Below, one piece after another: positions 23,285 through 36,300 of a stretch of 64,000 bases of DNA. A model generated the notes under the pieces. That model saw nothing but the letters and a program-made list of their open reading frames with translations. It did not search any database and was not told the origin of the DNA. Every line of letters begins with the position of its first letter. Within the stretch, counting starts at the first letter, position 1. Origin of the DNA: Brachypodium distachyon (lineage: Eukaryota; Streptophyta; Magnoliopsida; Poales; Poaceae); contig NC_016133.3 in the NCBI RefSeq assembly GCF_000005505.3, forward strand, positions 52,169,237-52,233,236. Reading direction: 5' to 3'. Both the position numbers and the translations under genes were made by a program.

Positions 23285-24112
23285 TTAGTCGTCTAGATGG
23301 TTCATCCACGAGTCGCCGTCGCTAGTGTCGAAGTTGAAGCCGGAGTCATCATCGGAGTCGATGACGACGACTCCCGACTAGCTCCTGCTTCGCCTCCTCC
23401 TTGGCCGCCTCGGCCGCTAGCCAGGCCTGGACCTCGGCCTCGGACGCGTAGCCGAGGAGCCGATGCCGCTCCTCCGCCTGCCGCTCTGCCTCCTCCCTGC
23501 TGGCGCGCTGACCCGGGAACTCCTCCGAGTCGGAGTCGCTGCGGTGGTCGATGGCGGCGCTCTCGTACTCCGGAGGAGGCGCACACTCCTCCGGCTCCGG
23601 CTTCGGCCGCTGTGCTCCGGCCGAGGATGCATCTTTGATGAGCCAGCAGGGCGTGCGTGAGGACGAGCCGGAGCCACCGCCCAGGTAGCGGTGGCGTCCG
23701 GCCGGTGGAGGAGGGAGCGGCGCGCCACCGTCGAGCCGCGGCTGATTGCCGACGGCGATGGGGGTGAGGGCGCCGTCCATGGTGCGCCCCCGTCAGAAGG
23801 CACGCCGACCGACGATGTTGTTCTGCACCGTTGGGTGCGGCACACCTTGGCTGGCGCGCTGGTGCTCGTTGGCAAAGAAACCGGCCCAGGCGGTGCCGGT
23901 CTCCCGAGCCCACTCCGCCAACGACTACTGCGCCGGTGTCGGGACGACCCAGAGCGGCGTGCACCCATCGGCACCGACGGGACGGGCCTGCTGCCCCAGC
24001 TGAGCTGCCAGCCGTGGGGCAGGCGGCAGTCCGGCGACGACAGGTAGCCCGCCGCCCGAATCGCTTCGGCCTCGTCGACGCGGATCCAGTGGCGCTCGTC
24101 CCAATGGGCCAT
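23285..24112 (-). pseudogene. frame-broken ORF of an abundant Pooid repeat-borne protein family
   Basis: The reading starts at the ATG at 24112 with MAHWDERHWIRVDEAEAIRA and LPHGWQLS. It must change frame to read the middle part (RPKPEPEECAPPPEYES, HRSDSDSEEFPGQRASREEA, WLAAEAAKEEAKQEL), and change again for the end (IDSDDDSGFNF, DSWMNHLDD, stop at 23285). Three segments in three frames in the correct order show at least two frameshifts. I recall closely similar proteins, annotated as hypothetical and present in many copies, in wheat and Aegilops; their function is unknown to me. A TATA box sits about 80 nt upstream, so the copy may still be transcribed. Confidence 0.6.
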
Positions 24113-24193
24113 GGCGTCAAGCGCGAGGGAGAGGAGAGAAGGTGAGGGAGGAGATGGCCGAGGTGGATGAATGGCGAGGTCGACGGCGCTGCC

Positions 24194-24201
24194 TTTTATA
24201 G
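24194..24201 (-). promoter_or_regulatory. TATA box of the element-borne ORF
   Basis: Reverse-strand CCTATAAAAGGC lies about 82-90 nt upstream of the ATG at 24112, the correct spacing for a short leader. Confidence 0.5.
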
Positions 24202-24815
24202 GTGCCGCCGGGGGTGTGAACGTGGCGGGAAACGGTGTTGGGAATGCGCGGGGGGCGCGCGTGGAAGCCGACGAGACGGGCGGCGGTTTGACCCGAGGAC
24301 CGCCATAACTCGCCTGCGAAGTCGGTGACGATTAGTGCCGAAGCCGGTGAGGGCAGTAAAATGGCACTGACAAGGCGGGCCCATGCCATAAAACGCGACG
24401 CTGACGCCCTGCTCGCCTCCTCTTGGGCTAGGTTCGGCCTGGGGGCGCTGGCTAACTTTTTGGGCCGCGCCGGCTAAAAAAACAATTTGGAGAGGACGGC
24501 TGGGTGGATTTTGGGGGCGCCTCTCAAGCCCGTTTAGGGGGCCTTTAGGGGGGACGGCACCGAAGCAGGCTCCGTTCGCTACATCCTACATATAGTAATT
24601 CAACATTTGTAGGTAATATTAGATACCTAAAATTAAGGTTTAGGCCATGTCTGGTCGTTTTTATTCAAGCTGAAATGTTATTTATAGTGGTACTCAAAAT
24701 AAACTTTATACAAACTCTAGTGTACAAATTCGGACTACGATTTTCACTCGTAATATGTTAAAAATATTAAAATAACAAATATGTCATAAAACTATTTTGT
24801 AAAGTAAATACAATA

Positions 24816-24938
24816 CTTTTTTCATAAACAAATGATGTCTCAACTTTGATTAAATTTGAATGCATTTATACACTAAGTTATGTCTAGATACAACTAAATT
24901 TTGATAAAATTAAGACATCTTTTGTTGGACGGAGGGAG
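24816..24938. mobile_element. Stowaway-like MITE, 124-bp family, left end decayed
   Basis: The interior (ATGTCTCAACTTTGATTAAA, TTTGAATGCATTTATACACT) and right end TTGTTGGACGGAGGGAG match the 124-bp family; the left terminus has lost CTCCCTCCGTCC. TA lies at 24814-24815 and 24939-24940. Confidence 0.75.
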
Positions 24939-25223
24939 TAGTAACTATTATTACATCTGCAATCTATATACTTTGTTATATTAGTGGTCAAAAGTTCTAA
25001 AACATAGACCACACATATAATGTGACTTATATTGCAGGCAAGGTAATAGTCACCCTAGTGTGTCATTGGTAGTTTCCGAAACAAGAGTATTTTTATAATT
25101 GATTTTTTTTCTTTTTTCAAATGATTTTTATGGTTGGATTCCATTATCAGGATTTATCACGATAATGGAATAGAGGTTCACACCGCCCACGTAAGTTTTA
25201 AACACACTTGCCGCTAAAAGCTA

Positions 25224-25344
25224 TTCTCGCCGTTTCATTATTTTTGTCAAAATATTACATGCATCCAGACGTTTTAAAAAAACAAATACATCAATTTTTA
25301 GGCAAATTTAAGACAAGAATTATGAAATTATAAAACGGAGAAAG
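25224..25344. mobile_element. Stowaway-like MITE (about 121 bp)
   Basis: TTCTCGCCGTTTCATTATTT at the left and ATTATAAAACGGAGAAAG at the right are inverted, with TA at 25222-25223 and 25345-25346. Contains the TGCATCCAGACGTTTTAAAA segment of this family. Confidence 0.65.
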
Positions 25345-25499
25345 TAACAAGAACGCATGCCAGATGTTCTACGACAAGCAAAAGCAAAAAGTACCAAACC
25401 AGACTACTTACAGAAAAAATCAACAGAATGAAACGTTTTTCTTAATGCTGACCGAGATGCACATTTGGTTTGTCTAATTCCGCATTTCTACTTTGACAG

Positions 25500-27306
25500 A
25501 ATAGATTTCTCACAAAATCAGATTTTCCGTGACCGTTATGCCTTTCGGTCGCTTTGGCAGGCTCGACCAGATCAGATCGATTCGATCTCCATCTTTCTGG
25601 CGACACTGAGCACAGAAAGCAGAGAGAACGGGAAGAGAGAGGCGAGAGGAGGGGGCAGGAACCCTAGCTGCGGGAGGGCGGCTGGCGCCCCGCAAGCGCC
25701 GGAGAGACGCCGCGCCGTGCACTTGCTGGCACGCACGGAAGGAAGCGGGGAGCTGCAGGGGGGCGCGAGCGGTGATCGGTGGCTTCAAGCAGCGGGCAAG
25801 CTGGACCTGGGCCTGTGGGCTGTGGCTGGCGGTGCCGAGGCCGAATCGAGGTTGGAGGAGACCGCGGCAGCGGGAGCTCACCTTCTCGTGATGAGATGCG
25901 AGACAACTAGCAGCGACAGGAGGACGAGGTCTACTGTAACAATCTACTCACTGAATTGCAATTTTTTGCTTAAAGTATGATCCTCATCTGCGATGCGATT
26001 CCTAGTAGGCTAGTAGCAATGTAGTCTGTGCTAAAAAAAAAGGTAGCAATGTAGTCTCCCTTTTCGTAGGATAGTGATGCTGAATTGGAGTTTGGCCTCA
26101 CAGGGTCAGGGTTCTGGATGAGGTTTGTTGGGAACTGCTCCTACAAAGTTGTGAAGAGAACAAAATGAATTTGACTGCAATGATTTTCTGTTAAGAATTT
26201 TATCCTGGATAGTGTTGAGGGCTTGTAGTATTTCAATTTATAAGAAACGATTTGCATGGAATCAATTACATCATAAGTTTCATTTTCATAGGTAAAGGGC
26301 TTCATTCGTGCCCCTCTCGTCTCGTCTCTCTCTGTTCTCTGCGTGTCGCCTGCTGGCTGGCTGGATGGATGGATCACAATGGTCACACGAATTTCTAACT
26401 TGTGGGACCAAAAAGCAAAAAGAATAAAACAATACTAATAGGATTTTGCCGAACCAGAGGGCAAAGTGTGGCATTTTGTCAAACATAAAATAAGTTGTGT
26501 GCCCTGGGCAAAGCGCAAAGAAAAACATGGCATTTTGTCAAGTTCCCTTTTCCTCTTCTGCATCCGTGTACCAATACTGAAAATGAGTCACAGCGGGGGA
26601 ACTGTCAGAGGATGGACCATCAGCACTACCACCTGCAAATCTAACTCATCTGAACCGTGGAGACACATGATCAAACGGCTTGGAACCAAAATTTTAGATT
26701 TTCGAACTTTGAACCATTTCCACCTGAGGCACGCCCTTTCATGTTTAGAGGAACAGGCAACGATCATCTTACGAGTGTAAAAGCGACACTACAAACTTGA
26801 AGAAAGCTTGCGGGGGCATTTATCCTTTGTGGTTTTAAGATGAATTCTGAAGGTCAATGTGGAAATAAATGTTCAAAATTTGAGAACATATGTACTAAAA
26901 AATAATAAAGAAAGCACGCTTCACCTTGATCTGGTCAATGGTCATGTACTTTTCTATTGAAAAGCATCATTTTCTTCCACTTGTTGTGATAAATTGTAAT
27001 AATGCTCTATTGTTATGCTCACTATTTTATTTATGTAACATTTGCTATGAATTTAGTTTCAGTATTTGGAGTGAAGAACACACTGCGAGATCTCAAATCG
27101 CATTAACAGGCACTAACCGAAAATCTCAACATTTCAGTGTTCCGGTCGTGTGGATGGCTTTTTGTTGGTCAAGTAGTGAAATGGGGATGCACTAATCCAT
27201 CTAACTATTTGGCAGACCATGGTAGCTGATTAGACTGTATGACCTCATCACCTTGCTATGGATATATAGCTCAGTTAATTCCTGCACAACCAATTTCATA
27301 TTCAAT
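25500..27306 (+). other. upstream region of the MAPKKK gene, possible 5' leader exon
   Basis: About 25600-25890 is GC-rich and purine-rich, with an AACCCTAGC motif common near plant transcription starts. A non-coding first exon followed by an intron before 27307 is plausible, because grass YODA genes often have a leader intron, but I cannot fix a donor or acceptor. The ORFs here (for example 25465-25980) show no domain. 26130-27250 is AT-rich with nothing recognisable. Confidence 0.3.
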
Positions 27307-30300
27307 ATGCCACCATGGGGGGGAAAGTCTTCATCCAAAGAAGTTAAGAAGACTGCCAGAGAAAATATAATTGACACATTTCAGCAGTTCATAAGTCCAA
27401 GTGAGCATAAGGGGAGCACAAAATCGCGAGGGAATCGCGGACGCTGTAAAGACTCAACTGCTGAGAAAGGTTGCTGGTCTACTGCCCAATCACGGTCCAC
27501 ATCCCCTTCAAAAGAGGTTTCTCGTTGTCAAAGCTTTGCAGCAGATAGACCAAATGCACAACCACTTCCTCTTCCTAGATCACGTGCTGGGGTGACGCGC
27601 ACTGTTTCTGATGTTACCGACTCAAAGCCCATTTTGCAAAGGCATGACAAAGGACAGCAGCTACCACTGCCTACCCAGAATCGGCTTCAGAAAAGACCTG
27701 AAACTACTGAATGTGTTGCAGAATTAGCAACTGCATCTGTCTCCAGCAATTGTTCTATTGATAGTGATGATTGTGGAGATTCTCAGTTTCACAGTCCTGT
27801 GGGAAATGATGCTGAAAATGTGACTAAAGTTACAACAATGATTAGTTCAAGGTATGCTCCATAGCACCGCAATTCATTCAAATACATCCTTTTGTTTGTG
27901 TAATACTCAAAGACATCCTTATGAATCTTTAATTTTCTATTTGTGCAGCGTTGTGCATAAAGAATGTTCAAGTGCTATCACCACAAAGAGCACTAAGGAA
28001 GTGACAAAGTTGGGCAGTGCTTTTCTCAGGAACCAAATTCTGCCCACATCTCCAACTGGTACTGTTTCAGACCGTTACCAAACCAATTTACAAAACACAT
28101 GCCAGGTTGCTCTGGAGAGTGCTCCAAACAGTTTGATGTCAAGCCCTTCTCAAAGCCCAAGAACAATATTTCCTGACCAGATTCCAAGTTCAGCTTTTTG
28201 GGCAGTGAAGCCTCATGCAGATATAACATTCCTTGGGTCTGGTCAGTGCTCCAGTCCAGGTTCAGGGCAAACATCTGGGCATAATTCAGTGGGAGGTGAT
28301 ATGCTAGCTCAGCTCTTCTGGCAGCCTAGCCGAGGCAGTCCAGAGTGTTCACCAATTCCTAGCCCAAGAATGATGAGTCCTGGTCCAAGTTCGAGGGTGC
28401 ATAGCGGAAGTGTCTCTCCATTGCATCCGAGGGCTGGTGGGATGGCACCTGAATCTCCAACAAATCGGCATGATGAGGTGAAGAAGAAGCAAACCCACAG
28501 ATTGCCGCTTCCACCGTTAAGCATCTCTAATAGTTCCACCTTTTTGCCGAACAACTCCGCCCCAACAAGTCCTATATCTCGTAGTCCTGGTAGAGCAGAG
28601 AATCCACCCAGTCCTGGATCACGTTGGAAGAAGGGAAAGCTGATTGGACATGGGACATTCGGCCATGTATATGTTGGCTTTAACAGGTATGTCTCTGCCA
28701 TGCTTGGAGTTGGAAGTTGTCCAATTCAATATGTATGACAATTACAAGCATGGCTTGCTTTTTCATAGAAATGAGCTTAGTGTTTGAGAAAGAAATTGGT
28801 CTTTGTTATGCATTTTCTGTACTTCTGAATATTTGTTGCTCTGCTATTTATTTCTCATGGATGTGTTTATCTACTGACTACTGCTACCTTTACAAAAAAA
28901 GACGATTTTTGGCCAGTTGCACAAGCTACAAAATTATCCTACAATCTTACTAATCTCCACTCAGTTAACTCTTACTATATTCCTCCTGTATACTTCTTTC
29001 TCAAATCACATTTGCAAAGCACATTCATATGACAATAAAATGATTAATAATACATTGGCATGTTTGGACTTTGGAATAGAGTCCCGCCTTGAAAACCTAG
29101 GACTTCATCTATTCAGTTAAATTAAAGGCTAGCGCTGCTATACATACGATGTTATTCCGTACGATTTCAGTACGGTACTAGCTAGGACGCCATCCTTTCT
29201 TTGCACACAGCAGAGCAAAGCACTAAAGCGCATGTGTAATATAAGATGGCTTTGGTCAGTTCTATCTTCTGTGTCCAGTGACATCATAACGCAAAAGAAC
29301 TACGAACATCTCATTGCGTTTTGCTGCTGGTATTTTTTTCAATGGAACAATCCAGTTTTTTGTCATGGTATTTTTTGTTTCTAGATTTTTCAAAAAAATT
29401 ATAGAAAAAACGTATTCCCGCCGTCCGGAATTACATGTCAAAATATTACATGTATCTAGACGCTTTTTAAACATTGATACATCCATATTTTGACAAATTT
29501 GAGACAAGTAATATGGGTCGGAGGGAGTACAAACATTTACAATATCAAAGAAGTATACTACAAAGATACATATCATGTCGGAATTATAAACTAATTTGGA
29601 GGTGTAACTGTTGGTAAAATTTTAATTAAACTTAGTCAAATTTGGAGGTGTAAATGTCAGAATGAGCGTCATCGGCTCATTCTGGCGGCTGTAATGATTG
29701 ATCTAGACATAATTTTTATTATGTTTGAGGTGTTCTGTACTTCTGGTAAACTTTGGTAATAGATATGGGTCCTTTTCGCAAAAAAATAAAATGAAACAAT
29801 AACACAAATACAAATTCACAAAGCTAAAAATAGATGATCTAAATACATATCCTGTTGAGTAGTAGTACTATTTACTTGCACACACACAGCAGAGGGAAGG
29901 CACTAAGCCAGATCAGACGTCGTAACAAAATCGTACACATTCTGTCGTACGTGAACTATTTCCGATTAAAGGCTAACACATCGTATACTTTGTAACAGTG
30001 GCCAGTGGGAATAACAATCAATTTAGTTGGTTCCTTTTTCATGCTGTCCTCATTACTCCTTTAACATTCAAGTGGTCCTGTCACAATATTGTATGTCAGA
30101 GCACTAGAATAATCTTTTAGTTTTAACGTAAAATTGCATAAACACCCCATACATGTCACTCCTTGAGTTTAAAAACACCCCCATAACTTATTTTGTGTAG
30201 CAGAGACCTACACAAGTTATCTCTTTTTTTTAAAGACACTTGCCATTACTTTCTTACTAATATTTAATTGGAAAACACTACTCCCTCCGATCCATATTAA

Positions 30301-33300
30301 TTGTCTCAAATTTGCCTAAATATGGATGTATCTATGCCTAAAAAACGTCTAGATACATGTAATATTTCGAAGATTAATATGGATCGGAGGGAGTAGAAAA
30401 GATAGTCATTAATGTACCAGCAGGCATGTTAGGGAGCGCTTGGTTCTTGTCTAGCTCGCTTGGACATAGCGCACACGAGCAAGGCCCTTCGTTTGGTGGA
30501 GGTCTCTGCTAGAGATGATCATTGGTTTTCGTTGAAGCTTGCCATTGAGAGAGAGCCAGTTCCACTCCCCGAATTGACAAGGTTTTTGTTGCCCCAATAG
30601 CTCCCTTGTCTGGCAAAGTTATTTTTTTTATGTGCTACCAAATGCGAAGTCTGACCAGGCAAGGCTAAGAAAGTAAGAATACTCTAGCTTTGGATCCAAA
30701 CGCTCCCTTAGTCATCGCAACTCCAAATAAAAACCCTTTTCTTCTACTTAGTAACTTTTATCTGCTTGCTCTCAGAAGCTCAGGGATATGTTCTCTTCCA
30801 TTACCTGTAAAAAATCTGCTTGCTCTCAGTTTCCTCCGTCATGTTAGCGACCTAGAGGAAACTTATAAGTTATAAGGGTGTAAATTCAAGTGACAACTCA
30901 GGGTGCTTTTACAATTTGCCCTTGTTTTACATAGCATCCATTGAGTGTTTTATTGTGCTTGCTCGTCAGCACATTTGTTTTATTTTTGTCATTTGTATAT
31001 TGTATCAGTGATAGAGGCGAAATGTGTGCAATGAAGGAGGTTACCCTTTTCTCAGATGATCCTAAGTCAAAAGAAAGTGCAAGACAGTTGGGTCAGGTAT
31101 GCCCTTTTTCCCATCATATTTACACCAGTGTTAACTCGGATTTTTCCATTGTCATTATCTAGTGTCATCTTTTTGATGTGATTGTTTCGTTCCTCAGGAA
31201 ATATTAGTTCTGAGCCGGCTGCAACATCCAAATATTGTACGATACTACGGATCTGAAACGGTATAACCTATTCCCATCAATTGTTATTTACTGATCATAG
31301 CCTTGTTGTATTTCACTTTTGAACAGTTTATCTTCTCCAAACTCTTTTTCTTTAATTGGTCAAAAGATTACAAGACCTCCAGAGTTTTCTGCGTAATTGA
31401 GACTTCACTTTTGTCTTCACCTCCATGATTTCTTCTTCTTCTTCTAAATACGTCTCATAATTATCTATATATCCAAAACAGGTTGACAATAAACTTTATA
31501 TATACCTGGAGTATGTGTCTGGCGGATCCATCCATAAGCTTCTGCAGGAGTATGGACGGTTTGGTGAACAAGCAATTCGCAGTTATACTAAGCAAATTCG
31601 TTTGGGCTTAGCTTATTTGCATGCAAAGAATACAGTTCACAGGTATCATTCCATTTATCATATTTGATTATACTTGTCTTGTCTAATCTACTTAAATATT
31701 TCTGTTTATATTTATATGCTTTTCTAAAATTTCCAGGGATATCAAAGGTGCAAACATATTAGTAGACCCTAACGGCCGTGTAAAGCTTGCTGACTTTGGA
31801 ATGGCAAAACATGTAAGTTTGTTCTGTTCTCTCTCTTTTTTAAGATTGGTGAATACCAGTTCAAATATTCAAACAGGAAAATTAGTAGCTATAATCCCAT
31901 CAACATCTTCGATATGAATAACCACTTTATTTTAGTGATTTAATCTATGGTCAGACATGCTAGTTACTGGGCAGTAGTTCTAGTGACGATATGGTCAATT
32001 ATGTCTATTTAATTTCTTATAGATTTTAGAAGAAGAAAAACCGCTTTGAGAATATGATATTTTTTTTACTCATAAGTCATGAACTTGTTTTTTTGTTTCT
32101 TAGATCAATGGGCAGCAGTGTCCTTTCTCATTCAAGGGTAGCCCGTACTGGATGGCTCCTGAGGTATTGCTCCAATTCTAGTTTGTTCAATCACTTCTGT
32201 AGTTACTTTTATTTCGATCATGTGTATCTTACTATCTTCCCTTGTTTTAAAACATAACCTCTTTTCTGTTCACTTATACCGAAGGATGTAACAAATATGC
32301 AGGTTATAAAGAATTCTACTGGATGTAACCTAGCTGTGGACGTATGGAGTTTAGGGTGCACAGTTCTAGAGATGGCTACCTCAAAACCTCCATGGAGCCA
32401 ATATGAAGGGGTTAGTACTAGATTTTGTGCAGTTTATATTTATTGGTGGAGTATAACTTTCTTTGCAAGGGAGAGGCTGCTATATAAGAATATAGGATGC
32501 ATGATGCATATGTTTGTTGCTTCTGCATTACAATCAGCTGTTCAGCATGGATAGCTGCATCCTGTTACCTCAGCTCCCTTTAAATTTATATATCATGACT
32601 AAACTTATAATTATTATTATGGAGTGTGTTCTTCACAATAGGATCTTGGGGTAATCGTCCGGACAGTAAACTCGTGGCACCGCTGGTTGATTACTTGGTC
32701 ACCCGGGTGTGCATGGGGAGAGAACAAGGTGCATGAGAACATTCTTTGACACCTAGCGAAATTCAGTCCAAGTGAGAAGTGTGATCCAAATGTATACTGT
32801 ATGTATACCGTGCCCAAATGGAGAGTCGCTCTCCTACTTATAGGCAGGAGAGGCGATGATGTGAAGTTACAATCCTGCCGCAGTTTATGGTCTCGCCCCT
32901 TGGTCATTTTGTCCTGCCAAGCGCAAGCATGTCATTCCCTTCCTCACCGTCGTAATAGCATATTCTCTGGCCGTCTTACTCCGTGGGCCATGTTATATGG
33001 GTGTCCTAAACATCTGGAGCTGCCGATGTCATGATGTGCCACGCCAAGTGCCATGTTGTATGCCTTTGTGGTGAGACTTGATGCATGCTGGGTTGCACGC
33101 CAAGACTTCGCCACACACTGCATCATCTCCAAGTGCTGTGCCCTTTGCTGCGCGACGTGTCTCTCTCCTCATGCATCGCCTTGGAGAAGGATTGCAACCA
33201 AATACCTCAAATGTGGGAAATTAGTTATACTGGTAATTGCTTCGACTCTGGGTAGTAAGCGCCTCATCATGCCCTTCGCCGCACAGCACGTCTTTCTCCT

Positions 33301-36300
33301 CCTGCTTCATCTTGGAGAAGGATTGTGACAAAAATACCCCCAAATGTGGGAAATAATATTAGTAGTACCGGTAATTGCGAGTTTTAGATGTGTGTTAATG
33401 TGTTCTGAGGTGATTCAAAGAGGGGTTAGGGGGGCTAATTCTGCTTTGAATTTCTTATCAGTTGTACAATATTCTTGAACTGTTGCTTTAGTATTGCTAT
33501 ATTGACCTAAGCTTAGCTCTCTTTTTTTTTGTTATTCCATGCTATAATTTTGACTAGATTTTCTTTTCTGGAACACGCGTTGAAATGTGTGTATAAAAAG
33601 AAAAATGCTGAGACGGCACAAAGATTTTTCTTTTTCTTTATGCATATGTGTGAACACTGAACAGCCAAACACTTGTATGCTTTCTTTCCTTTTCTTTTTC
33701 TTTAGCATGCCATATTTCTCTGTTGTGTTCCACAGTAGTGGTTATGCCAAACCAAACAACCTTTTCCTTACTATTGTTCCTTTCGAAAATTATATTTCAT
33801 TTGTAAAGAGAAAAATCCTTATATGCCACTAAAAGTTGCCCTGTTTCCTATTCCTTCCTATATTATTGAATTGAAATATTGGCCCTCGTGTGCCACTACC
33901 ATCAACTCTGTTTGGCCCAGTTGCTCTTAACCTGTCAATCCCTGCAAAGCTACCAGTTTTTTGTCAAATGCTGATTGTACCCTCGCAAAAACTTATTGGC
34001 GCACATGTCATCTCCCCCATCCTCTCTCTGTTCTCTCCCCTACACTCTCCGAAGATCTTGGAGCACCGCCACCTTGTCCAATGGCGAGGCCGTGAATCTC
34101 AGTGAGCTCATCTTCAAGCTCACCAAGAACCTTCAGCTCCTGCGAGTTCCAACGGCATTCAATGGCTTCATGGCACAGGATTAGCACAGAGCAAGGTGAG
34201 GAGAGTCCGAGAGGACACCAATGGAGTTGTACAAATGGACAAGACGAGCACGGATAGAGGAGCTTAACCCAGTGTGGTTGGCTTCCACGAGCTCTGGATC
34301 CGATCTAGTCCGGCAGAGGCCCATTGGGGTGGAGACTGTAGATGGCAGACTCCACCAGCCAGGAAGCAGAGGAAAAGAAGGAAAGTAGAAGGGCAATTCT
34401 GTCCTTCTGCGGCCCCCTTGACAGAATGACACCACATGGTTGGAAGTGGCATAAAGGGGACCAAAAAGACACTCGGCGACGTAGAAGGGATCACATTTTT
34501 TCTGAGTGGCAGTTGAGGAAGCGACGTCAAGTGTCATTTTAAAAACTGCCTCTTAGGTTTTTAATCATTTTTATTATCTGGGTGTTGACACAATTCTTTC
34601 TCTTTTATAGATTGCTGCGATGTTTAAGATAGGAAACAGCAAGGAGCTTCCACCAATACCAGATCATCTCTCTGAAGAGGGCAAAGATTTTATACGTCAG
34701 TGCCTGCAACGTGATCCATCTAGCCGTCCAACAGCAGTGGATCTTTTGCAACATTCATTTATACGAAGCGCATTACCGCCTGGAAAATCAGTTGCCTCTA
34801 CTCCGTTGGAACAGTTGGATGATATATCTTGCAAACCAAGTTCTAAGGTACCGATGGTTGAGTGTTACTGGGAGGTGCTGTCCTAGTTTTTTTTAAAAGA
34901 GAGTTGTGTTTTCCTTAGGCTACATTATCATGCTTGTTCAGCTAGCAGATTTCCATCCTACATTCTGTAAATATCATAAATTTAGCCACACTCGAGTTTT
35001 AGTTTATCACTTCTGGCCCTCTAGCACATATATATGTTGCTAAGAGACCTACTTTAGTATTGAAGGCCTTGATCGACGGCTGGGTGCCTCTTGGTTTTAC
35101 TTCTCTTACTATTCCTGTGACTGGCTTACATTTTGTCTGGTTCTTGTGATGTTCCTCAGGTGGTTGGGCATGTCAGAAATATGTCTTCTTTGGGTTTGGA
35201 AGGTCAATCCATTTACCAGAGAAGAGCTGCAAAATTTTCTTTGACACACAGGTAATCCATTCTTTATTTTCTGAATTTACAGTTCATAATCATTATTGCT
35301 TTAGTGTGTTCGAGCAGACTGTCCTAACTGCTAAATGAGCAGCAACCAATTAAAATTGCAACCAGTAATTTTCACAGCATAGCCTTTGTGTCCTAACTCA
35401 ACGAAGAATAAGTTAGTTAACATTCGAAAATAGGATATTGCAATTATGCTAGTGTTCCATAGGAGAAACATCTGTTGAGAACCACCCTTACGTTGCAAAC
35501 TGTGCAAACTCCGTAAAAACCATGTTTAGAAGTTTCAAAAAAAATCCTAAAAGAATACCATATGTTGGAGTCCAAACTCAATTGCATTTGGAAGAATTTA
35601 AAAGGCAAATATACAAATGAATAGTGCCAACCACCGAAGAATCGCCTCATGGTAAATTGTTGTTTACATGATACTGGACGACACAATTGAGATTGGAATT
35701 GAATTTTGACACACACACATAGGACATCACTTCCCCAACATATGCTAATGTTTTGGAGATTTTTTTGAACTTTTACAGTGGGTTTCATAGAGTTTTCACC
35801 GTACAGGTGGTTTTCGCCTTATACATCACCATAATCCATATTTTTAATGAAATGACAGAAATCTCTTTATGAAGTTACATGCACAGTTGCACACATCTGT
35901 ACACAGGGCGGAGCCAGGCCCGGTGCTACCTGTGCTGTAGCACCGGCCTGGCAAGGATGATCTACTAAGTATTTAGTTCATTAGTATGGAAAATTCACAA
36001 GTATAGCACCATTAGTCCCATCTTAGCACCATCCTTTTTCAGTTTCTGGCTCCGCCACTTACATCAGTTTTATGTTGCTGTTCCTCCTCTTTCATTTATC
36101 TAAACTGCAATGGACTCCCATTGTAATTATAAAATGCCATTAGTCCCCTCTCGAACTGTAACTGTGCCATTGCTTTTAATGTTTTAGCTGTGTATGAAGC
36201 TGTCATCTTGTTATTACATCTTCCCCTTGTTTGCTTATTCTAGTGCAGTCTATTTCCATTTTCCTGTCAGAAAATATGCTCCCCAGTGACTTTTCTTCAT

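Larger units (their letters stand above)
23100..24572 (-). mobile_element. Harbinger-like non-autonomous element with an ORF
   Basis: The left end (GAGCATAGCCGTCCCCCAC) and the inverse of the right end (GAGCCTGCTTCGGTGCCGTC then CCCC) share GAGC and GCCGTCCCCC. This is like the GAGCATCTCCAGCCG-type ends of grass PIF/Harbinger elements. TTA precedes the left end; the right flank (CGT) does not match, so the target copy is lost or the boundary is off by some bases. Subterminal GC-rich blocks lie at both ends. It encloses the frame-broken ORF 23285-24112. No transposase motif is visible. Confidence 0.45.

Noticed and set aside
25465..25980. 171-codon ORF before the MAPKKK
   Set aside because: No domain; the GC-rich, purine-rich character fits a leader or promoter better than a protein.
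34040..34180. P450-like fragment in MAPKKK intron 8
   Set aside because: The resemblance is about 17 residues and weak, with no heme or I-helix motif nearby.
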